From NCBI GenBank assembly GCA_019424865.1, contig JAHYYS010000050.1, forward strand, positions 1 through 19,463: a stretch of DNA of 19,463 nt. Direction: 5' to 3'. Positions 4,554 to 11,410 of this stretch are shown one piece after another. Position 1 is the first letter of the stretch; each line of letters begins with the position of its first letter. Source of the DNA: a bacterium. GTDB lineage: Bacteria; Bacillota; Clostridia; Oscillospirales; Oscillospiraceae. The notes under the pieces are model-generated. The model ran no database searches, was not told the DNA's origin, and was given only the letters and a program-made list of their open reading frames with translations. The position numbers and the translations under genes were made by a program.

Positions 4554-6548
4554 ATGAGAAAAGTAAACTTCACGGAGACGGTGCTGCGTGACGCGAACCA
4601 GTCGCTTATCGCAACCCGTCTCCCTTACAGCAAATTTGAGCCCATTCTGGAGACCATGGACAAGGCGGGCTTCTACTCCGCCGAGGTCTGGGGCGGCGCC
4701 ACCTTTGACGTGTGCCTGCGCTATCTGCAGGAGGATCCCTGGGAGCGCCTGCGCAAAATCCGCGCCAAAATGCCCAACACCAAGCTCCAGATGCTGCTGC
4801 GGGGCCAGAATATCCTGGGGTATAAGCACTACCCCGACGATGTGGTGCGCAAATTTGTGGAGTACTCTGTGAAGAACGGAATCGACATCATCCGTATCTT
4901 TGACGCGCTCAACGACGTGCGCAACCTGGAGGTGGCCATCGACGAGACCAACAAGCAGGGGGCCCACGCCTCGGGCACCATCTGCTTCACCACCAGCCCG
5001 GTACATACCCTGGAGAAGAATGTCCAGATGGTCAAGGATCTGAAGAGCATGGGCGTGCAGTCCATCTGCATCAAGGACATGGCCGGCATCATGGGCCCCA
5101 AGGACGCCTATGACCTGGTGTCTGCCATCAAGGACGCGGTGCCCGAGCTGCCCGTGGTCGTCCACACCCACTGCACCACCGGTCTGGCCTTTATGACCGA
5201 CCTGAAGGCGGTGGAGGCCGGCGCCGATGTCATTGATACCGCTATCTCCCCCTTCTCCGGCGGCACCTCTCAGCCCGCCACCGAGACCCTGGCCTACGCG
5301 CTGCGCCAGCTGGGCTATCAGGTGGACCTGGATGACAAGGTGCTGATCAAGATGGCGGACTTCTTTAAGGATGTCCGGGCCGACTTCCTGAAGGACGGCA
5401 CCCTGGATCCCATCTCCATGGCCACCGACACCCAGTGCCTGAACTATCAGATTCCCGGCGGCATGCTCTCCAACCTGATCTCTCAGCTGAAGATGATGAA
5501 CGCCATCGACAAGCTGGACGAGGCCCTGGCCGAGACCCCCAAGGTCCGCGCCGACCTGGGCTATCCTCCGCTGGTCACCCCCACCAGCCAGATGGTGGGC
5601 TCCCAGGCCGTGCAGAACGTGCTGGCCGGCGAGCGCTACAAGGTGGTGGGCAAGGAGATCAAGGCCTACTGCCGCGGCGAGTACGGCCGCACCCCCGCCC
5701 CCATCGATCCGGAGATCCAGAAGAAGATCCTGGGCGACACCCCCCTGGTGGAGGGGCGCTTTGCCGACTCTCTGGAGCCCGAGTTTGAGAAGACCAAGAA
5801 GGAGCTGGGCGACACCGCCAAGAGCGACGAGGACGTGCTCAGCTACATCGCCTTCCCCCAGGTTGCCATGGCCTTCTTCAAGGACCGGGCGGCCGGCTTC
5901 CCCAAGAAGGAGGAGCCCAAGAAGGCTGCTGCCCCCGCAGCTCCCGCTCCCGCCGCAAAGAAGGAGGACCTGGCCCCGGTTCCCGCGTGGCAGGGCCATG
6001 TGTACTACACCGAAGTGCCCGCCCCGGTGGTGCCCGGCTATACCAGCCGGCCTATCCCCCAGTTCGCCGCTTCCTACCAGCCGCCCTATCTGCAGATGGG
6101 CAAGCGGGAGGATCTGACCGGCTCCTTTACCGTGACCATTGACGGCAAGCCCTTCCAGGTCTCCGTGGCCAAGGCGGACGGCCCCGCCGCCCCCGTGGCT
6201 GCCGCTCCCGCTCCTGCTGCGGCTCCTGCCGCTGCCCCCGCACCGGCTCCCGCGCCCGCTGCGGCCCCGGCAGCCGCCCCTGCGGCTGCTCCGGCTCCTG
6301 CCGCTGCCCCCGCGCCCGCGGCTCCCGCCGCCGGTGAGACGGCGGTGAACAGCCCCATGCCCGGCAGCATCTTTAAGGTGGAGTGCTCCGTGGGCCAGTC
6401 CGTGAAGGCGGGTGACGTGCTCATCGTGCTGGAGGCCATGAAGATGGAGATCGAGGTGTCCGCCCCCGCGGACGGCACGGTCAAGTCCATCGCCGTCTCC
6501 ACCGGCGCCACCGTCAACACCGACGACCTGCTGGTGATCTTGGGCTGA
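4554..6548 (+). CDS. Oxaloacetate decarboxylase alpha / pyruvate carboxylase subunit B with biotin carrier domain, 664 aa
   Basis: Transfers a carboxyl group between oxaloacetate (or pyruvate) and enzyme-bound biotin. The ATG at 4554 is chosen because GGAGGT ends seven bases before it; the frame is open 18 codons further upstream without a ribosome binding site. Domains: TIM-barrel carboxyltransferase (ETVLRDANQSLIATRLPY near residue 8, CIKDMAGIMGP, VVVHTHCTTGLAF, ISPFSGGTSQPATETL), a PYC/OADA domain to about residue 460, a Pro/Ala linker, an extra module of about 70 residues (VPAWQGHVYYTE... to FQVSVAKADG), a second, longer Pro/Ala linker, and a C-terminal biotinyl domain with EAMKM (biotinylated Lys about 630). 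No oadB/oadG or biotin carboxylase lies nearby, so whether it serves a sodium-pumping decarboxylase or a split pyruvate carboxylase is open. Family members are often about 600 aa; the linkers account for the extra length. Confidence 0.92.
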   Translation: MRKVNFTETVLRDANQSLIATRLPYSKFEPILETMDKAGFYSAEVWGGATFDVCLRYLQEDPWERLRKIRAKMPNTKLQMLLRGQNILGYKHYPDDVVRKFVEYSVKNGIDIIRIFDALNDVRNLEVAIDETNKQGAHASGTICFTTSPVHTLEKNVQMVKDLKSMGVQSICIKDMAGIMGPKDAYDLVSAIKDAVPELPVVVHTHCTTGLAFMTDLKAVEAGADVIDTAISPFSGGTSQPATETLAYALRQLGYQVDLDDKVLIKMADFFKDVRADFLKDGTLDPISMATDTQCLNYQIPGGMLSNLISQLKMMNAIDKLDEALAETPKVRADLGYPPLVTPTSQMVGSQAVQNVLAGERYKVVGKEIKAYCRGEYGRTPAPIDPEIQKKILGDTPLVEGRFADSLEPEFEKTKKELGDTAKSDEDVLSYIAFPQVAMAFFKDRAAGFPKKEEPKKAAAPAAPAPAAKKEDLAPVPAWQGHVYYTEVPAPVVPGYTSRPIPQFAASYQPPYLQMGKREDLTGSFTVTIDGKPFQVSVAKADGPAAPVAAAPAPAAAPAAAPAPAPAPAAAPAAAPAAAPAPAAAPAPAAPAAGETAVNSPMPGSIFKVECSVGQSVKAGDVLIVLEAMKMEIEVSAPADGTVKSIAVSTGATVNTDDLLVILG

Positions 6549-6618
6549 TTCCGGGCCAGGCCCTGACCGGGCGGAACGGTTCTCTTACAAACAGCATATC
6601 GGTTATATGCGGACAATG

Positions 6619-6910
6619 AAAAGGAGGCAGGCACGTTTGTGCCTGTCTCCTTGAGACTGTCGAAAAAGTGGCTTGTCAATTTCTATCAATTGACAAGCCA
6701 CTTTTTCGAGTAGGCCGCACGAAATTTCAGGCTCGATTTCTTGGGAAATTGTCGCCCAAAATTTCGTGAGAGGTGTCATTTCCCAGGCACATGTCCTCGG
6801 AAATGACTGGATTTCATTTTATTCCGCCGTCTGCGGACGGCGGAACTCCTTGCAGGAGGGCTTTTTTGACACGCTGAAGGAGGCAGGCACGTTTGTGCCT
6901 GCCTCCTTTT
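6619..6910. repeat. Intergenic element with ~50-bp terminal inverted repeats and internal hairpins
   Basis: The segment 6861-6910 and the reverse complement of 6619-6668 align over 50 bases without gaps, with 41 identities by hand count. Each end contains the hairpin aaggaggcaggcac-gttt-gtgcctg(t/c)ctcctt (6621-6652 and 6877-6908). Between them lie further perfect hairpins: a 21-bp stem (6661-6681 with 6688-6708), cacgaaattt/aaatttcgtg (6718-6727, 6759-6768), gtcatttcc/ggaaatgac (6775-6783, 6799-6807), and ttccgccgtc/gacggcggaa around TGCG (6822-6845). There is no ORF of consequence. The structure suggests a MITE- or REP-like mobile repeat, or a composite terminator region between oadA and the convergent transporter gene. 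Confidence 0.6.
6661..6708. terminator. Perfect 21-bp hairpin, bidirectional terminator-like
   Basis: cgaaaaagtggcttgtcaatt (6661-6681) is exactly complementary to 6688-6708 with a six-base loop. The outer arm supplies A5 on one side and T5 on the other, so it could end transcription from either strand: oadA from the left, the LysE-type gene from the right. The T-run is inside the stem rather than after it, so termination strength is uncertain. Confidence 0.5.
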
Positions 6911-6992
6911 CAGCATCTGCGGATTCAGAAGTACGCGCTTTGAGGGGAATATGCCGGGACAGAGGAAGGGAACTGCGCCGGCATAGCGGCGG

Positions 6993-7574
6993 TCAATGGA
7001 ACAGGGATACCGCGCAGTAGACCAGCAGAAGCGCCATAACCAGATTGACCGCGCGGGGATGTCTGGCGAAAAATTTGCAGAAGGCCGCGCCGAACAGGGC
7101 CCAGACAAAGCAGCCGGAGGCGCCGATCAAAGTTAAAATGAGGACGAAGCCGGCCAGTGCCGCGGGGGTGTGGTAGAAAGGCAGGATGTAAAGGGACATG
7201 GCGGTGATGGCATAGATATAAATTTTGGGATTCATAAACTGCAGGAGCATGCCGGAGAGAAAGCTGGCCGCGCTGCCGCTTTCTGCCGACAGGTCGGCGG
7301 AGCTTTTCCAGACCTTCCAGGCCAGAAACAGCATGTAGGCGGCGCCCAGAATCTGCATCCACAGCTTGACCCTGGGCAGCAGCGCATAGAGGGTGGAGCT
7401 GAACAGGGTGCACGCCGCCATAACCACCAGAAAGCCAAAGACGATGCCTGCCAGAAAGCGCAGCGTGCGCCGGAAGCCAAGCCGGGCCGCATTGCTCATA
7501 GACAGCAGGTTGTTTGCGCCGGGAGTATATGCGGTGACAAAGCAATAGATCAGAAAATCGAAGGCCGGAAACAT
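6993..7574 (-). CDS. LysE/RhtB-family amino-acid exporter, 193 aa
   Basis: A small inner-membrane exporter of the LysE superfamily, which pumps out amino acids or derivatives. The start ATG (7574-7572) has AGGAGGT seven bases upstream; the frame is open 32 codons further but has no ribosome binding site there. The family N-terminal signature is present as FVTAYTPGANNLLSMSNAARLG, with TPGANN where TPGPN is usual, followed by a Gly-rich second helix (FLAGIVFGFLVVMAACTLF). About six hydrophobic segments are visible, including ILGAAYMLFLAWKVW and QFMNPKIYIYAITAMSLYIL, where FMNPK is another family hallmark. Length is slightly below the usual 200-210. It is divergent from an XRE-cupin regulator that probably controls it; the substrate is unknown. 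Confidence 0.9.
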   Translation of the reverse strand: MFPAFDFLIYCFVTAYTPGANNLLSMSNAARLGFRRTLRFLAGIVFGFLVVMAACTLFSSTLYALLPRVKLWMQILGAAYMLFLAWKVWKSSADLSAESGSAASFLSGMLLQFMNPKIYIYAITAMSLYILPFYHTPAALAGFVLILTLIGASGCFVWALFGAAFCKFFARHPRAVNLVMALLLVYCAVSLFH

Positions 7575-7608
7575 AACAATACCTCCTGACGGCAGATCTG
7601 TTCCGCTC

Positions 7609-7636
7609 TTTACATTGCACTGAAAAAGCGTATAAT
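7609..7636 (+). promoter_or_regulatory. Promoter of the XRE-cupin regulator
   Basis: TTTACA (7609-7614), a 16-base spacer, and a perfect TATAAT (7631-7636). Transcription would start near 7643 and pass through the palindromes before the start at 7721. I could not settle the divergent promoter of the exporter; TTGAAC on the minus strand at 7663-7658 is a possible -35. Confidence 0.55.
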
Positions 7637-7666
7637 AATGTAAAAGCGTTATTATATCGTTCAAGA

Positions 7667-7700
7667 ACAATATAATAATATAATATGACTATTATATTGT
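7667..7700. promoter_or_regulatory. AT-rich operator-like palindrome between exporter and regulator
   Basis: ACAATATAATA (7667-7677) and TATTATATTGT (7690-7700) are exact inverted repeats of 11 bases, 12 apart. A related imperfect pair, cgtataataatg (about 7629-7640) and cgttattatatcg (about 7647-7659), lies just upstream. Such paired sites in a divergent gap fit an XRE dimer binding to control itself and the exporter. The region is far richer in A+T than its surroundings. Confidence 0.5.
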
Positions 7701-7720
7701 CAATAGGGGGGGACGATTTT

Positions 7721-8272
7721 TTGGATCCCATGAATTTTATTGTTGCAAAAAATATCAGACGCCTGCGGGAGGAGCGGAGGCTGAGCATAGAGGAGCTGGC
7801 AAGGCTGAGCGGCGTCAGCAAAAGTATGCTGGCCCAGGTGGAGCGGGGGGATGGAAACCCAACTATCTCTACCTTGTGGAAGATTTCCAACGGGATGAAG
7901 GTGCCCTTTGACGCGCTGACCGTCCGAGCCAAGGAGGAGTATGAGCTGGTGAAAACAGATGAAATCCAGCCCATTCTGGAGGACAGGGGAAGGGTGAGAA
8001 ACTATCCGCTGTTTCCGGATGACGAAAACCGCCGGTTTGCGGTCTATTATCTGGAACTGGATCCGGGCAGCTTCTGGGAGTCGGAGCCTCACCTGAAGGG
8101 GACGGCGGAGCTGATTACTGTTTTTGGCGGCCGGATTGAAATTAACGCGGGGATCCGACAGTTTTGGGTGGGGGAACGGGAGAGCGTGCGCTTCCGCGCG
8201 GATACAGTCCACTCTTACCGGAATGTGGGGGAGAAGACGGCAATCCTGCATATGATTTTGTTCTACCCTTAA
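7721..8272 (+). CDS. XRE-family regulator with C-terminal cupin domain, 183 aa
   Basis: A DNA-binding regulator with an N-terminal helix-turn-helix (VAKNIRRLREERRLSIEEL then ARLSGVSKSMLAQVERGDG and NPTISTLWKISNGMKVPF) and a C-terminal cupin (SEPHLKGTAELITVFGGRIEIN... FRADTVHSYRNVGEKTAILH) that normally senses a small ligand. The 180-190 residue length is typical. I prefer the TTG at 7721, eight bases after AGGGGGGG; an in-frame ATG at 7685 lies inside the palindrome and lacks a ribosome binding site. The divergent LysE-type exporter suggests control of amino-acid or metabolite efflux, as for many HTH-cupin/LysE pairs. The ligand cannot be deduced. Confidence 0.9.
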   Translation: MDPMNFIVAKNIRRLREERRLSIEELARLSGVSKSMLAQVERGDGNPTISTLWKISNGMKVPFDALTVRAKEEYELVKTDEIQPILEDRGRVRNYPLFPDDENRRFAVYYLELDPGSFWESEPHLKGTAELITVFGGRIEINAGIRQFWVGERESVRFRADTVHSYRNVGEKTAILHMILFYP

Positions 8273-8286
8273 AAGTTAAAATTTGT

Positions 8287-8307
8287 GGAACTCCTGCAGG
8301 AGGGCTT
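8287..8307. repeat. Short repeat shared with the 6.84-kb region
   Basis: GGAACTCCTGCAGGAGGGCTT here matches 6842-6863 with a single-base length difference (ctccttgcaggag against ctcctgcaggag). Both copies are intergenic. The 12-base core ctcctgcaggag at 8291-8302 is a perfect palindrome. Confidence 0.6.
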
Positions 8308-8319
8308 GTAATAAATCGG

Positions 8320-8366
8320 CGGTCCGTGGTACAATAGCCGCAAAGCGGCCGTTGTACCACGGACCG
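8320..8366. repeat. Perfect 15-bp inverted repeat (hairpin)
   Basis: cggtccgtggtacaa (8320-8334) and ttgtaccacggaccg (8352-8366) are exact complements, and the loop adds gccgc-aaa-gcggc. No T-run follows, so it is not a typical terminator. A promoter-like TTGTAA (8306-8311), 18 bases, TACAAT (8330-8335) overlaps the left arm. Confidence 0.65.
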
Positions 8367-8381
8367 TGTCAGTTGAATCCG

Positions 8382-8528
8382 CCCGTTGGGAACCGCTGCG
8401 GGTGAAGTTATGGGGGCCGGCCGCTGATGGAGGCATGCCGTCTGCTCCCGTTTCAGGCAGGAAGGCGGCAGACAGAAATTTGAACGGCAATGTAACGTCC
8501 CGCCGGGAGCGGTTCCGAAGATGACGGG
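8382..8528 (+). promoter_or_regulatory. Folded leader region upstream of rfbA
   Basis: The gap of about 356 bases (8273-8628) has no gene. A large helix closes it: ggaaccgct (8389-8397) pairs with agcggttcc (8508-8516), extended outward by cccgt (8382-8386) with acggg (8524-8528) and inward by gcggg with cccgc. Inside, gtctgc pairs with gcagac. Near the rfbA start, ggcag/ctgcc (8588-8592, 8599-8603) followed by TTTT competes with accgc/gcggt (8594-8598, 8610-8614). It may be a structured 5' leader; no known riboswitch class was recognised. Confidence 0.4.
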
Positions 8529-8628
8529 TGTATCCAGTCCACACAGGGGATAAGATACGACAGCACACAATATCGAGCGGCAGATCGGGCAGAACCGCCT
8601 GCCTTTTCTGCGGTGACAGGAGGAGCAT

Positions 8629-9486
8629 ATGAAAGGAATTGTTTTGGCGGCGGGAAAGGGAACCCGCCTTTACCCCATGACCAAGCCGGTGTGCAAGCCG
8701 CTGCTTCCGGTGTATGACAAACCGCTGATTTATTACCCCATTGCAATCCTGATGCAGGCTGGAATTTCAGATATTCTGGTCATTGTTCCGCCGGGGGAGA
8801 CGGATACCTTTGCTGCTTTGTTAGGAGATGGAAGTCAGTATGGGATCCGTATTTCTTATGCGGAACAGATGGTGCCCCGGGGCATTGCCGACGCCCTGCT
8901 GATTGGGCAGGACTTTGTAGGCGGCGATCGGGTCTGTCTGGTGCTGGGGGACAATATCTTCTATGCCCCCACCCTGGGCGCCACCCTGAAGCGGGCCGCA
9001 GCGCTGGAACGGGGAGCCACAGTGTTCGGCTATTGGGTGGAGGATCCCAGGCCCTTTGGTGTGGTGGAATTCGGCCGGGATGGCCGGGCTATTTCCATTG
9101 AGGAAAAGCCCCGGTACCCCAAGTCCAATTATATTGTGCCGGGGCTGTATTTTTACGACCATCAGGTGATGGAGATTGCCCGCGGCCTGAAGCCCTCTGC
9201 CCGGGGGGAGCTGGAGATCACCGATGTCAATCAGGAGTATCTCCGCCGGGGAGAACTGCGGGTGATTCCTCTGGAGAAAAATTTCACCTGGCTGGATGCC
9301 GGCACAGCGGACAGCCTGCTGGAGGCGGGCCGGACAATCAAGCATATCCAGGACACCACCGGTCGCTATGTGGGATGCCTGGAGGAGCTGGGCCTGTATG
9401 AAGGATGGGTGACGGAGGAGCAGGTCCATGCCACCGGCCAGGAGCTGGACATGACATTATATGGAAAGTATCTCCAGTGCCTGTGA
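8629..9486 (+). CDS. rfbA: Glucose-1-phosphate thymidylyltransferase, 285 aa
   Basis: Makes dTDP-glucose from dTTP and glucose-1-phosphate, the entry step to dTDP-L-rhamnose and related surface sugars. The nucleotidyltransferase signature is present at the N-terminus (GIVLAAGKGTRLYPMTKP, then KPLLPVYDKPLIYYPI), with VLGDNIFY (metal-binding Asp), FGVVEF, IEEKP, SNYIVPGLYFYD, LEITDVNQEYL and FTWLDAGTADSLLEA, all RmlA hallmarks. Length is close to the usual 290. AGGAGG (8618-8623) lies five bases before the ATG. The rest of the rhamnose pathway (rfbB, rfbC, rfbD) is not next to it, which is unusual. The short gap to the next gene gives no clear functional link. Confidence 0.93.
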   Translation: MKGIVLAAGKGTRLYPMTKPVCKPLLPVYDKPLIYYPIAILMQAGISDILVIVPPGETDTFAALLGDGSQYGIRISYAEQMVPRGIADALLIGQDFVGGDRVCLVLGDNIFYAPTLGATLKRAAALERGATVFGYWVEDPRPFGVVEFGRDGRAISIEEKPRYPKSNYIVPGLYFYDHQVMEIARGLKPSARGELEITDVNQEYLRRGELRVIPLEKNFTWLDAGTADSLLEAGRTIKHIQDTTGRYVGCLEELGLYEGWVTEEQVHATGQELDMTLYGKYLQCL

Positions 9487-9572
9487 TCAGGTGGGAGATG
9501 GGAATGCCCGGGTGTTTTGAAAGGGGCGGGAGGCGTCCTGAACCCGGGGGTTGAATGCAGGGAGGCAGACAT

Positions 9573-10322
9573 ATGAACAGAAAGATAACCGCGGCATTTT
9601 TCAGCCCGACCGGAGGGACAAAGCGGGCTGTGGAGACACTGTGCGCCTGTTGGGGCGGCGAAGTGAACTGGGTCCAGCTTGGGACGAAAGAGCCGGTTCA
9701 GATTAACCTGGGCGCAGACGAACTGTTGGTACTGGGCCTGCCGGTGTATGCCGGGGTGATCCCCCAGGTGCCCGGACTGCTGGACGGGCTGAAGGGGGAG
9801 AACACCCCCTGTGTGCTGGCTGCGGCCTATGGAAACCGCAACTATGATGACGCACTGGCCCAGATGAAGCGGCTGATGGAGGAGCGGGGCTTTCTTTGCG
9901 TGGGGGCGGCCGCCGTGGTCACCCCCCACATTTTTGCGCCCACCTTGGGCGCCGGCAGGCCGGACGAGGAGGACCGGGCGGTTCTGGCGGACTTTGCCCG
10001 GCAGGTGGAGCAAAAGCTGGCCGCCGGTGATTGGATGCCGGCCCAGGTGCCGGGCAACCCAACCCCCAAGGAGAAGCGGCCGATCCCGGTGCAGAAGGAT
10101 CGGGACTGGGACATCTGCCTGGGCTGCGGCTTCTGCGCGCAGGTGTGTCCCACGGGGGCCATGGACCCGTCCTCCCTGCTGTGGGACGATCAGAAGTGCA
10201 TCAGCTGTATGGCCTGTGTGTCCCACTGTCCGGTGGGAGCGCTGGGCTATAACAGCTCTGTTCTGGCAAGCCGCCTGACGGAAAAATTTTCACAGCGCCG
10301 GCCGGTGGAAATCTTTTTATAA
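9573..10322 (+). CDS. EFR1-type flavodoxin-ferredoxin protein, 249 aa
   Basis: An electron carrier that joins an N-terminal flavodoxin-like domain (FFSPTGGTKRAVE as the FMN phosphate loop, then LLVLGLPVYAGVIP and VLAAAYGNRNYDDAL) to a C-terminal 2x[4Fe-4S] ferredoxin domain with CLGCGFCAQVCP (about 182-193) and CISCMACVSHCP (about 209-220). The ATG at 9573 is preferred over one at 9555 because GGGAGG sits seven bases before it. No signal peptide; cytoplasmic. It stands in a same-strand run with NfnAB downstream, but with unrelated genes in between. It probably transfers electrons between ferredoxin-level donors and an unknown partner reductase. Confidence 0.88.
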   Translation: MNRKITAAFFSPTGGTKRAVETLCACWGGEVNWVQLGTKEPVQINLGADELLVLGLPVYAGVIPQVPGLLDGLKGENTPCVLAAAYGNRNYDDALAQMKRLMEERGFLCVGAAAVVTPHIFAPTLGAGRPDEEDRAVLADFARQVEQKLAAGDWMPAQVPGNPTPKEKRPIPVQKDRDWDICLGCGFCAQVCPTGAMDPSSLLWDDQKCISCMACVSHCPVGALGYNSSVLASRLTEKFSQRRPVEIFL

Positions 10323-10350
10323 GAAAATAAAAAGATGGGGGGCGGCAGGG

Positions 10351-11352
10351 GTGAAACGGATTTTAATGTTGGCTACGGGAGGGACTATTGCTTCCCGGGA
10401 AAGCGGGCAGGGACTGAGCCCGGCCATTACATCCGAGGAGATTCTGAGCTATGTCCCCGCTGTGGGACAGCTGTGTCAGGTTAAAACCCTTCAGCTGATG
10501 AATCTGGACAGCACCAACGTAGGTCCGTCACACTGGCTGGAGATGGCTGGGGCAGTGGCGTCCCATTATCAGGAATACGACGGCTTTGTCATTACCCACG
10601 GCACTGACACCATGGCCTATACCGCGGCCGCCTTGTCCTATCTGATTCAGAATTCACCCAAGCCCGTTGTGCTGACGGGGTCACAGAAGTCCATCTGCCT
10701 GTATGATACAGACGCCAGGACAAATTTATATCACGCCTTCCTTTATGCGGCCGATCCGGACTCCCACGATGTCTGTCTGGCCTTTGACGGCAAGGTGATT
10801 CTGGGTACCCGGGCGAGGAAGGAGCGAACCAAGAGCTATAATGCTTTTTCCAGTGTGGACTATCCGGAAATTGCGGTGATCCGGGACGGACGGCTGACCC
10901 GTTATCTGGCGCCCCAAAACTATGCTTCGGATGCGCAGCCCAGCATCTATAACAGCCTGGAGGATCGGGTTTTGCTGCTTACGCTGATTCCCGGAATGGG
11001 AGCCCAGGCCCTGGAGCAGCTGAAGGACAGCTATCGGGCTGTGATCCTTCAGTCCTTCGGGGTGGGCGGCCTGCCCGGCGGCGGGAACGGGCCGCTGGCC
11101 CGGGCTATGGGGGAGTGGATGGCGGCGGGACGCACCATTGTCATGATGACCCAGGTGCCCTATGAGGGCAGCGATATGTCGGTTTATCAGGTGGGCCAGC
11201 AAGTCAAAGCGAAATATCCGCTTCTTGAGGCGTATAATATGACGTTGGAATCTGCAGCGACCAAGCTGATGTGGGTATTGGGCCAGACAGACTGCCAGGA
11301 GGAAGTTCGGAAACTGTTTTATCGCCCGGTTCAGCACGACCTGATCCGCTGA
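10351..11352 (+). CDS. ansA: L-asparaginase, type I (cytoplasmic), 333 aa
   Basis: Hydrolyses asparagine to aspartate and ammonia. The start is a GTG at 10351, 28 bases after the previous stop, with a G-rich ribosome binding site in ggggggcggcagg. Catalytic features: LATGGTIASRESG (nucleophile Thr about 12) and ITHGTDTMAYTAAALSY (Thr 85 and Asp 86), then VVLTGSQKS and LGTRARKERTKSYNAFSSVD. Length matches type I enzymes (about 330-340), and there is no signal peptide, which argues against the secreted type II form. The C-terminus has the family's MTQVPYEGSDMSVYQVG segment. A glutaminase side activity cannot be excluded. Confidence 0.93.
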   Translation: MKRILMLATGGTIASRESGQGLSPAITSEEILSYVPAVGQLCQVKTLQLMNLDSTNVGPSHWLEMAGAVASHYQEYDGFVITHGTDTMAYTAAALSYLIQNSPKPVVLTGSQKSICLYDTDARTNLYHAFLYAADPDSHDVCLAFDGKVILGTRARKERTKSYNAFSSVDYPEIAVIRDGRLTRYLAPQNYASDAQPSIYNSLEDRVLLLTLIPGMGAQALEQLKDSYRAVILQSFGVGGLPGGGNGPLARAMGEWMAAGRTIVMMTQVPYEGSDMSVYQVGQQVKAKYPLLEAYNMTLESAATKLMWVLGQTDCQEEVRKLFYRPVQHDLIR

Positions 11353-11410
11353 AAGGCGGGCTGAATCCCGGAGTCAGGAGAGCAAAAGGTAGTTTGGGGG
11401 AGGTATCAAG

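Noticed and set aside
4488..5999. 503-codon minus-strand open frame opposite the carboxyltransferase
   Set aside because: Shadow frame in high-GC coding DNA; the plus-strand product has all catalytic motifs.
6190..6330. Apparent short tandem repeats rich in GC
   Set aside because: They encode the Pro/Ala linker of the biotin protein, so they are coding low complexity rather than an independent DNA repeat.
6619..6910. CRISPR-like array of palindromes
   Set aside because: The hairpins differ in sequence and spacing, only two copies share sequence and they are in opposite orientation, and no cas genes are present.
8382..8528. Cobalamin riboswitch
   Set aside because: A gggaacc...gggtgaag stretch is faintly reminiscent, but the conserved B12-box and core sequences are missing.
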